NCBI GenBank assembly: GCA_030248215.1
Contig: JASANG010003352.1
Coordinates: 125,001 to 189,000, forward strand
Reading direction: 5' to 3'
From: Enoplolaimus lenunculus
Taxonomy: Eukaryota > Nematoda > Enoplea > Enoplida > Thoracostomopsidae
Length of the DNA stretch: 64,000 nt
Part shown: piece by piece, positions 43,405 through 53,500 of the stretch
Layout: every line of letters begins with the position of its first letter
How positions within the stretch are numbered: the stretch's first letter is position 1
Notes under the pieces: generated by a model
Databases searched by the model: none
The model's input: only the letters and a program-made list of their open reading frames with translations
What the model was told of the DNA's origin: nothing
Position numbers and translations under genes: made by a program

Positions 43405-43560
43405 GCCCATGTATATAAAGATCAGAGGCGGAGCGCTTTTCTGCCGGATTGCAAGAGTATTAAGCTAAAACTTTAGACTATTTTTCACTTAACCTTAGGT
43501 ATAACCTCATTATGCTTTGGCTTAGATTTAAGATTAAGAATATGCTGATAATCCTAAAAA
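43405..43560. mobile_element. GGCCCATGTA-family MITE, right end missing
   Basis: The left end GGCCCATGTATATAAAGATC and the first half of the core (GCTTTGGCTTAGATTTAAG) are present. The matching right end is absent. Confidence 0.65.
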
Positions 43561-44290
43561 TTTTTACATGCAAATGGTTGCTCTGAAGCTCGCAATGAAA
43601 TATATCAAGGTTCAGCCTGTTTTCCGATCTCTGGTATGACCGTACCCGAACCACTTTTAGCTCATCCAACAGATACAAGCCGATAAATTAACGTCAAATT
43701 TCTTCACATTTGCATTTTACTTCCGGTTTTCTGGCAAAAACACCTTTATATCTGCTCTTAGCCAAACTTTATCCAATTCATACAGTAATCAGTAATGTCC
43801 AACGAGTAATCAATCCGCTTACAAACCAATCAATAACGATACATGTTTACTTTTTATCTCAAAACTATATACAATACATGCGTACAAACCACAAACAAGA
43901 AATACAGTTCAACTGGCACATGTTACGTATCATGGCTGCCCACTAAACATGAGCCTAATCCTACGCCTCACAATCTCTACGTCCACCAGTAACCTGGTCT
44001 CCTAGTGAGAAGGCCACTATAATAATTCAGTGTTCGCAATTTGCAACTTCTTTCTAACACCGGATTAAAATACAAAATTATTGTAAAATTGCGGATCATG
44101 TGAAATTTTTAACTGTAAAAGCCACATTAAACATTAAAACTGATCACAAAAAATATTTTTCTTTAAAAAACATAATATGTATGTCGCTGAACCGATATTA
44201 AAACTTCGAATTAGAAAACAACGAACCAAAAGCCAGAACCGTATACCAGACGTGACCGTAAACGAGCACCTGACGCGGACACTTTGTTAA
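43561..44290. other. Unassigned AT-rich sequence
   Basis: No gene or transposon end was recognised. Confidence 0.4.
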
Positions 44291-44617
44291 ACCAAGAGTG
44301 AATGATGTCCACCTTGCAGAAGATTGTGCAACTGCTTGGGCTGTGCATGGCACAAAGTGTACCAGCACGCGTTGCATTTTTGCTCGACTCCCACCCCCCG
44401 CCTGATTTGGGGGGTAGTCACCACTTAATCTACATTGTAAACATAGGAGTTAAAATATAATCGGAGCGACTTTAGCTAAAATTCAAAACATTGGTTCAAC
44501 GTCCCCCCAAATATGGGGGTAGGCCAAAAACTCCACGCGTGCCGGGTACATTCTTTAATAGACAGAATGTACCCAGTTGCATACTCTTGTTATAAAGAGT
44601 GATCATCCACTCTTGGT
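44291..44617. mobile_element. MITE with ACCAAGAGTG ends and TAA target duplication
   Basis: It starts ACCAAGAGTGAATGATG and ends GATCATCCACTCTTGGT, flanked on both sides by TAA. Subterminal CAACTGCTTGG / CAGTTGCATAC and C/G-runs pair as a larger foldback. A 3-bp TAA duplication suits PIF/Harbinger-type insertion, which is an inference. A second copy lies at 9972-10282. Confidence 0.75.
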
Positions 44618-44762
44618 TAAACCAATTAAAATCAAAGAGATTGATACTCAATCAATCATCATTACACAACTGTAAATTTTCTCAAACAAACATTCGAGTA
44701 AAATCACAAATTTCATCAATAATTTAAAGTATGACAAAAAGCAAATTAAACTGCTAACATTC

Positions 44763-44940
44763 GACCCCTGTATAGAACAGGGCCGGATCAGTAGCATTAG
44801 CATATTCCTAAGCCTAAGCCTAAGCGTATGAATGAGCCTATTCCTAAGCCTACGCCTAAGCAAAAAATTAGTCTAAAGCTTGAACCGACTCTACTATAAC
44901 ACCTCAGGAAAACGATCCGGCCCTGTTCTATACATGGGTC
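44763..44940. mobile_element. GGCCCATGTA-family MITE
   Basis: The left end GACCCCTGTATAGAACAGGG and right end CCCTGTTCTATACATGGGTC are inverted repeats. The flanking 8-mers TAACATTC and AAACATAC agree at six of eight. The core contains CCTAAGCCTAAGCG. It ends 35 bp beyond the CHMP1 stop codon, so it lies in or next to the 3' UTR. Confidence 0.85.
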
Positions 44941-44975
44941 AAACATACTATCGAATGACTTTGTTTGAGTTTCAA

Positions 44976-47900
44976 TCACGATTGTCTCAGTTTTGCCAAA
45001 CGGTTGGAAAGTTCATCCTGAAACCAACACAAAACTGGTAAATACTACAATATACATTATGCAAACGTTCACTAGGTTTCTGATCAGTTTATACCATTTT
45101 TTAACAAAAAAGTAATCAATCACAAAAACAAAAATGCAATAATAATAATAATACAATAATAAACAAAATAAAAGTCATAGCTCTTTTGGCTTCATTGAAA
45201 AAATCTCAAAAAGTGAGTCAGCCACAATATTACAAACGTAACAACTTATTGTAACGTCAAATTAAAATCACTACCTGCTCTTGAGAAGCTTTTGTTGAAG
45301 CACCAATAGCCGAGGTTTGTCCGGCAGGAAGTTCCATATCAAGATCGAGACTAAAACAAAAACAAGTTAAAATGACGCTAACTCAATTACAAAAGTTAAA
45401 CATTTAAACAATCAGAGGCTTAAGTTTTAACCCTTTCTCACAGGAATACTTTCAATTTACAATATAACTTCAAACTAGGATTAGAAAATCAGTCTCACGG
45501 TGGGAGACGTTTACAAAAATTATTGTAAATAATTTTAAAAAACACAAAGTTATTGTAAAATTATTTAAAAACCACAAAATTATTATAAAAACTATTTTAA
45601 AAATCACAAATTATAAAATTCGTTAAAAACAACTTACCCCGCTTCATCGGCAACTTGTGACATCAAAGCGTCAACCTGCGATTGTGGTGCATTTAATGTT
45701 GTAGTTGTTGCCATTGCTGTATCCATACTTGCCGACTGAACGTCAAGATTTTCAAATTCTTTCTCAAATTTATCCATTAGCTGTGAAACCTGCAATACAG
45801 TTACCGCCAGAATTAACTGCACCCACAGACGTACGCGGTTGCAGACGCACGCAAATGCAGACTCAAACCATTGTAATTTGAAACCTATTATATAAATATT
45901 TGTGTTCAACCGCAGTAGATGCACGCAAACGTACGCACAAGTTTGTAACTGCAGTCGCTTGCACTTTCGTTCGTCTGCCCAAGATAGTCGAACACCTAAT
46001 TCTGACAGTGATTGTACGTATTAACGTACCGTTCACAATATCTTGTGTATTTTAAGTCATTATTTCAATACGTAAGCCATGTAACAGCTCAAAACGAATT
46101 GAAAAATTGTCGAGACATTTATATACTCACATAGTTTCCTAGCTATGCAAGCACCTTTGGAATAAAGTCAAAATGCAAGCTTCGCTTAGTATAATTGTTG
46201 TAAGGAATAAATTGCGTATACCGCGTCACGTGTTCCGCAAATATATCCATGCAGTAGTACGAATAACAAAATGAAAACGCATTTGCAAATGAACATAAAT
46301 GCTTAAACACAAACCTTTTCCAAATTCATCGCTTTCATCGCGGCGTCCATTGCTTTGACAACACCTCCTAAAGACTGTGTTACCTGAAATAGCAATTTAC
46401 TTTTCATTCGTAACAATATTTAAACAAAATTTTTTCTTCAAAAGTTTAAAAAGCTTCCAATTTGATCGTAGAGTCCAAAAACATTTCAGTTTATTAAAAC
46501 AAACGGCATTAACCCAGCGAGCTCAGAATGTGATATCGTCACGGACGCAATAATTGCGATTGGTCGTGGTTTTGTAATTGTGTCTGGACTTTGCTTTGAT
46601 CGCGATCAGTCGCGTCTAGAGACGCGGTTAAAACTGTGTTTACAAAGGAATAAAAATTAAATACTACCAATCGCGGTTGTCGCATTTGCGAGCCGTTGCG
46701 TCAAAGAAAGGAGCGATCTCAAACAGAGATGCGGTTTGGAACGCAATCGTGATGGTACTTAACTCCGTTCGTTACTGTACTTTAATATATTAACAATAAA
46801 ACACGCTTCATGCGTTCGATAATATGCAATTCCTACAACCGCGACAACATGCTCTATTTATATTACGATTATCTCACATAAATTCCGCTGTAGTAAGCGA
46901 TGGATTAAAGTCAGCTAAAATTATATTATGTTTTGCATAAACTTCAAAACTACACAATATTGAATGACATATTTTAAAAAAGCAGGATGCAAATGTGTCC
47001 AAATGCGTACCTTTCGTGTTGTAACTGCAGTTTGTACTCGCGCAGCAACCGCGTCAATTCTTGAACTCATTCGCATATAATTCAGTGCTTCGTTTTTCTT
47101 TCGAATTGCATTTTCAGCATGGATACGCGCAGAATCATGATCGCCCTTTTGAATGCACTAAAATATTTTATAAGTTGTATATTCCCAAGTTCCAGCAGAC
47201 AAACCCAACTAACCTTATAGCTAAATATAGCAGCAACAAATAGCGTTGCAAATGCTGCAACCACGATCACTACGCAACGTATATAAATATATTAGGGTTC
47301 AACCGAATATCCGGTTCAGGCAGAGGAATTCAACATTGCCTGATATTTTTTGCTAAAAAGTAAAACATACCTCTATAATATAGTATATATATTTCCTATG
47401 ACCAAAATCACAATATTCCGCTGATTTAAAAAAACTTACCTACAACATATTATAGTAAAGCAGGTAGTACTAAATTAGCGTGATTATGTTTAGCTTTTTG
47501 TGGAAATATATACTGAAATGTCCGACTCCCAATGTACGACCGGATAATCATATCCGGTTTAATGCGTACCCGACAGAAAACGATATCAGTATCCGGTATA
47601 AACCTAGTCGGTGGTTTAAAATTTCACAAAACTGCGTTTTTCAAGTAAGTGTCTTTAACATCTTACTGCGATTGCATTTATGGGCAAGGAAATGCGATTA
47701 AGTTTTGATACACTGAGCTAAAAAGAGAAAACTTCCAGCTAACAATTAATATTAATTCAATGAACATATACTTTTGCGCAACTCAAATACTTCATACTTC
47801 ACAAATTTATATGCTATATCCAGTTGACATCTGGTTGCACGAAAAATTTTTTATCCGGCTCCGGTAACTGCCACAGCCCGATATTGACCTATCCAGATCC

Positions 47901-48620
47901 ATATACTATACTAGCAAAAATTTGACGATTTTCTCTACGCATACACATTATTATAATGTGACAGGTAGCACGCACATTACGTTAACAACGTTTCGGTAGT
48001 ACATATGTCACTATCTGCAGTCAAAATAAGGTCATTATCGAAATTTAATTTATAAATTACCTACGCAATAAAACAGATAAAACAAACACCACAGCAAACA
48101 ATGCCCAATATGACCTTTTTTAACTTCATTTTTTCTGTTTTCTCATCTTTCTCGCATTTCCTAGCACTACGCTGCAGTTCTTTGGCAGCAAACTTTAAAT
48201 TGAAAAGGTGCTCTGAAACAAATGAATGACATTCGTTGTTGCACAACGGTGCCAATTTAATGCAGCGTAGCGAAACGAAAACAATATATAGTACATAACA
48301 ACAGAAGATGTTACAAAAACAGTCGCCGAAAAGCGAATCAGGGTAAAAATTTTAAGCATAGTTTACCCTAAATTACATATAAAATGGATTTATGTAAAAC
48401 AGCATACGGAAAAATTAAACCTTTAGATTAGAGGTCAAAGTTTTTAGATGTTCTTTCTGAAAGTTTTTAATTTTTGCTCGAAACAATGCACAAACCACGA
48501 GAATAAATTCTTCAAATGTTGCAATTATGCCGAATTATGCAGAACGTACGCTACAAAATAAATTTCAAACGCTTAGATCTATCACTACAGTAGACTACAC
48601 TTACTGTCCATGTTCGACAT
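44976..48620 (-). CDS. CHMP1B: CHMP1, ESCRT-III subunit (CHMP1B-like), seven exons
   Basis: CHMP1 is a regulatory ESCRT-III subunit that recruits VPS4 and spastin during endosomal sorting and abscission. Exons: 48605-48620, 48115-48212, 47011-47157, 46315-46383, 45638-45789, 45275-45350 and 44976-45017. They total 600 bases, that is 199 residues plus stop, the same length as human CHMP1B. The start MSNMDK and [16 protein letters not shown] are nearly identical to the human protein. [35 protein letters not shown] and [16 protein letters not shown] follow. The C-terminus [11 protein letters not shown] is the VPS4-binding MIM helix (LxxRLxxLR). The first coding exon is only 16 bases. The donor of exon 2 reads GTCATA, a weak site. 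CHMP1B is preferred over CHMP1A by sequence. Confidence 0.95.
45518..45612. repeat. About 36-bp imperfect tandem repeat in a CHMP1 intron
   Basis: The phrase AAAATTATTGTAAATAATTT and relatives with CACAAAGTTATTGTAAAATT are repeated about three times just downstream of exon 5. Confidence 0.6.
46500..46760. other. GC-rich island within a CHMP1 intron
   Basis: Short palindromic phrases (GATCGCGATC, CGCGTCTAGAGACGCG) and CAATCGCGGTTGTCGC / GCGATTGGTCGTGG suggest an inverted-repeat element. I could not fix the ends and see no coding content. Confidence 0.4.
47293..47890. mobile_element. Decayed CAGGGT-family element(s) in CHMP1 intron 2
   Basis: TAGGGTTCAACCGAATATCC opens the region, and TGTACGACCGGATAATC with CATATCCGG recurs at about 47533. 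Phrases ATCTTACTGCGATTGCATTT and GCGCAACTCAAATACTT are shared with the 26040-26442 copy. Boundaries are uncertain. Confidence 0.5.
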
Positions 48621-49586
48621 TTCGGTTTAGGAATATATCATTCAATTTTATGGGTAAAATGAATATCACGTATTGGCAACTGAAAAATTCAATGATGAAA
48701 TGTCTATAAAGTATCAAGGAATGTATGCCAACCTATTTCCTAATATATGAATCGAATGAGCGCTACATTCCGTCAGTTCAACAGACACTTTCATAAAAGC
48801 AATATTCGGCTTGTTAGAATTTTATAACATGAGTGCCTGAAGTTTCCGGCGCTAGTGAAGCAGGGGTTACGAAATTCGGTAACGTATCCGTACTCCTGAA
48901 AGAGTTTAAGGTTTTTATTCATTGTAATGTGGACGGGATTCCACCCCAAACCCCTGACTAAGCAGTGTAAACATGTAAGCATTGCTTGTCATATTGCATA
49001 TGCATAATGCAGTGTTTTTGCATGCTACATGGCAGCATATGTGTCATTAGGCTAGTTATATTTCAATCCTACCTGAACTCACAGCGAATACACTAATAAT
49101 TTTTACGAAAATAATGTTCACTGAATTTCGATCCCCTGCTTCGCCATGGAGTTTCATTGACTAAGATTGCATTTTGAGTTGAGCAAAATCACAACCCCAG
49201 GCACTGGTTACTTAGAGGTCGATCCTAAAACATTCCAGGTAGTCAGTTGAAACATTGCTGAACAGCGAGAAATTATTTCAGCATTTACATATAAAATCAA
49301 ATTCCATTAGTCACGACAGGAACTATATTTTACAAATTATATATCGTCACGACTACTAGCTAAGTATATATGGTAATACGAAAGTCATTTTCCAACAAAA
49401 TATAGAAGCAATTGCTATTATGCATAATGGCAGCTATTGTAGCAAATTATATTAATAAAACGTCTGCATGTTTATCAATGCATTGGCTTGTGTTGCTAAA
49501 TGATCTCAAAGACCTCTCCTTTTGCTAATTCTGATCTTTTTAAAACTCAGATATTTTTGCCTGCTGTGTTGGCCAATTTCGCTTTA
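48621..49586. other. Intergenic between CHMP1 and Rab GDI
   Basis: This is the CHMP1 side of the 1.9-kb interval separating the two divergent start codons. No coding region or repeat family was recognised. Confidence 0.45.
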
Positions 49587-50380
49587 AGGTGCGTCCCGTT
49601 TTACCTCGGGACAGCATGACACAGGAGTGGTAGTCGGGGCAAATTCGTATACTCTTGCTATCAGAATTACTGGCAGATGAGAAACTGGGACAGCCTTGTT
49701 TCGGGCAAATGGAAAATGGGACAGCTGGAAATTTTCGCTGGGACAACGGGACAATACGGCAGTTGTTTGTTTCGGCATATGGAAAAATGGGATAGCTTCA
49801 ATTTTTCATGCGAAAACGCGAAAAACGGGCCAGGCTTGTTTCAGGCAAATGGGACAACGTTACAATGGGACAGGCCTGTATCGGTAAAAAAGAACAGCTT
49901 CAAATTTTTGCTGGGAAAACGAACAATGGGACTGGACTGCATTGTGCAAATTTGAAAACGGGACAGCTACAAGTTTTCGTTGTGAAAACGGATATGGGCA
50001 GTTTGGTGAAACCGTGACAACCGGGCAATGGGACAAATTCTTTTCAGACTGCACAAAATTTGTTATACATCGAGCGAGGAGAACGAAGATTATCGTAATT
50101 GGGGTTGTGCCACATGTCACTCCTCTCTATAACTACTTGCGGCCTTGGCAGCTACAGCTGATGTGCATATCACTGAATTTTAATAATACCTTTATAAAAA
50201 CTGTGCTATTTTTTCGTTCGTTCAAAATATTAGATAAAAATTACTGATCAAGGATATGTAGAATGGATCGAAAAATCAATTTTAATTCAATGTCTGGCCC
50301 GATTCTATTTGGAAGCGGGGAGCCAGCCAAGTAGTAATATTTTTCATATTTTTTGTTGAGGGGAAAACGGGACGCTACTG
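49587..50380. mobile_element. Inverted-repeat element with GCGTCCCGTTTT ends upstream of Rab GDI
   Basis: The left end GTGCGTCCCGTTTTACCTC is mirrored by GAGGGGAAAACGGGACGCTA. The interior 49680-50035 is a diverged direct repeat with recurring GGGACAGCT, TTTCGGGCAAATGG and AATTTTCGCTGGGA phrases. It is non-coding. It ends about 130 bp before the Rab GDI start codon. Confidence 0.65.
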
Positions 50381-50511
50381 AAACTAACATGTACCACTGT
50401 TAGATTACTGTAATAGTAGTGTCTATGGTTAGAACTGTAATTTCTCCTGCAAACGTTAGAAACTTAGCTAGCAGATTGTTGTGATAAATTAGTGTTTTAT
50501 TTGAGACAGAT

Positions 50512-53500
50512 ATGGATGAAACGTATGATTGTATTGTTTTGGGAACAGGCCTCAAGGTAATTTCTTTCAAAGTAGTAAAAGCAAGTTTTCGTTTGATTTG
50601 TAAATAAAGTTTTAACAAAAGACTTTGCTTGCACCAAACAGCGCAAATAAGAAACTGCGATACCGTTGTTTTTGTGACAGTAGCCTCAGGGCCAGGAGTC
50701 ACGTCCAAATTTGAAAAACGTGCCCCGAAATGTTTCATAAATAGGAGAATTTACGTTTAAATCAATCGCTGAAACTTTTGCCTTTAACTTGTATAAATAA
50801 CACAACTGTTGCTGTTTAGGAATGCATCGTGTCTGGACTTCTTTCCGTGAGTGGCAAAAAAGTGTTACATATCGACAGAAACAATTACTATGGTGGCGAA
50901 AGCGCATCATTAACACCTCTTGAGCAAGTACGTTAAATATTCATTTGTTCAGTTCTTCATTAAGGGTTAATTCAGAATATTTGATCTCTAAGTCCTAAAA
51001 TCAGGACCCGTATTCTCAAATGCATACGTAATGCACTATTACTATTTAGTGATGAGTTCACACTGTCTAAATCCTGCGATTGTAGATCTCAAAATTGACA
51101 GTTGGCTCGATTTTTTGGAATATCAAATTGAAAAATGTGCACTTAACAAGCTGACGGTTGCTACACAATACACATTTGTGAATACAGGTCTAGCTTTAAA
51201 ACTAATTGAAACATGAATCATTTAGGAATTTGTCGATACCAAAATTTGCCGATACCATTGCCGATTCTTATTTTGAAATTTTGCCGATGTTGAACCGATG
51301 CTGAATCAATGCCGATGTCGATTCCAACTTTAGTACACCATGTTTAAAACAGATACGATAGTACATCATTATATGAAGACTTAAACCCTAACCAATATAA
51401 ACGATTATAACTTTATAAGAAGGGTACATTTCAATTAATTTCTTCAAACACAGACGCAAGTGAGATAGCAGTTTTCCCGACCAAATGCAATGATATGCGC
51501 CTAGAAATGAAATTGATAGCATTCCAACTGACTATTATGTGCAAAAAATTCATATATACACAGTGTTTGATCATTTGCTATTTCAGTTATACGATAAATT
51601 TATGCCCGGATCCAAACCGCCAGAAGAAATGGGCCGCGGGCGAGAATGGAATGTTGATCTGATTCCAAAATTTCTAATGGCTGGAGGTATGTATGTATAT
51701 AATGTACTTATCGCAGATTTGTGAATATAGTTGTAATGCTACATGTAATAAAAGAATTGACACTCTTCTTTGTATATACCGATTAAAACCAGCGCTTGAC
51801 ATGTTAATCCTATTCGTAGGAAGACTTTTTACGGTGCGTTGTTGTTGTTGTTATTTCAGGTCAACTGGTGAAACTATTAATTCATACGGGTGTCACGCGA
51901 TATTTAGAATTTAAATCAATCGAAGGTTCGTACGTGTTTAAAGGTGGCAAAGTGTACAAAGTTCCTGCCGACGAGACCGAAGCTTTGACCACTAGTACGT
52001 ACATTGCAATTCACAATGGTGCTACTTGTACGAATTTGTTCCCATTTTGAAATAGAGTAACCTGTGGCACGTCATACATGCGTAACAAATATAGTGTTGT
52101 ATCAAATTATTTCTAATGTTAAGCTTTCAGCACTCTAAAATTTTATCCTACGTTTTTTCGCGGTTTTTAAAAGAATTGATTGTATACGTTCTTAATCACC
52201 CTGCCTATTATATATAATTGTATACTTTCAGGTTTGATGGGAATGTTCGAAAAACGGCGATTCAAAAAATTTCTCGTCTTTGTTCAAAATTTTGATTTTG
52301 ACAATCCACAAACATGGCAAGGGGTGGATCCTGCTCGAACAACACAACAAGAGTTGTACAAAAAGTTTGACCTCGACGATAATACGTCTGATTTCACTGG
52401 ACATGCCATTGCGTTGTATCGAGATGATAAGTAAGTGGTTGAGGTGCAGCGGATAGCTGTAGGTCTTTATTAAAGACTGATTTCGGACACTGGACGTCAC
52501 CAACGTGCCATATGTGAAGAGACTATAGAACTTTAAGAGTTTGTAGATAGGTACGTTACGCTCTGTACCAGTTAAATATACATACTGTATAATGACTACG
52601 TACATATAATTGTGGATTTGGAAAAAATGGTAACCATTAATTGTTTTCACAGTGGCAAACTCTCGTCTCCGTAAGTGGCCCATGTATAACTGAGGCCTAA
52701 CTCTAGTCTAGTATAAACATATTCCTAAACCTAAGCAAAACCTATCCACTGTGTCGGGAGTACAAAAATGCCGTTGTTCTGTTCTTCGCAAAAATATTGT
52801 AAGCATTATTTAATTTACCTTTGAAAGATAACGTTTGTAGTATATGTATGTATGTATATATACTTTGCAGCTACAAACAGCAACCGTGTGGAGAAACAAT
52901 CCGTCGTGTACAGTTGTACAGCGACTCATTAGCTCGTTATGGCAAAAGCCCATACTTGTATCCGTTATATGGTCTCGGTGAATTGCCTCAAGGCTTTGCA
53001 AGGTTATTAACGTCAAATGTAGTTTTATTTTGAAATTGTTCCTACGCCTGTTATGTGTCAGAAATTAGAAAGTATATACTGATTGAAGTGCTGACGAAAT
53101 TAATTTGAATCTAGTAAGTTAAATTTACATGTGGTTGCATATATGGCCGGTTTTGTGTTACAAAACATTGCGGCCTTTTTCAAAATAGCATGATGATATG
53201 CAGATATGGTACCGATGTGTTTTATATCTTCTAATTTAGCAACTTTTTTGTTTTTATCCTTTCCAAATAGTGCGCTTTGATGTTTGTAATGTTAATTTTA
53301 ATTAGATTGTCTGCGATATATGGTGGCACTTATATGTTGGATAAACCGGTCGATGAAATTGTATTTGAAAACGGTCGTGTGGTTGGCGTTCGCTCTGGAG
53401 AAGAAGTCGCTAAATGTGCCCAGGTCTATTGTGACCCGTCGTACGCACCAGATCGCGTCAAAAAAGTTGGACAAGTAAATATGTAGCAAAGTTACAAGAT

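Noticed and set aside
48061-48255. A CHMP1 start at 48255 giving an unspliced N-terminus
   Set aside because: The preceding bases form a splice acceptor, and the 16-base exon at 48605-48620 restores the conserved MSNMDK start exactly.
52228-52683. A 151-codon frame on the minus strand
   Set aside because: It is antisense to Rab GDI exon 5 and its flanking intron; no independent support.
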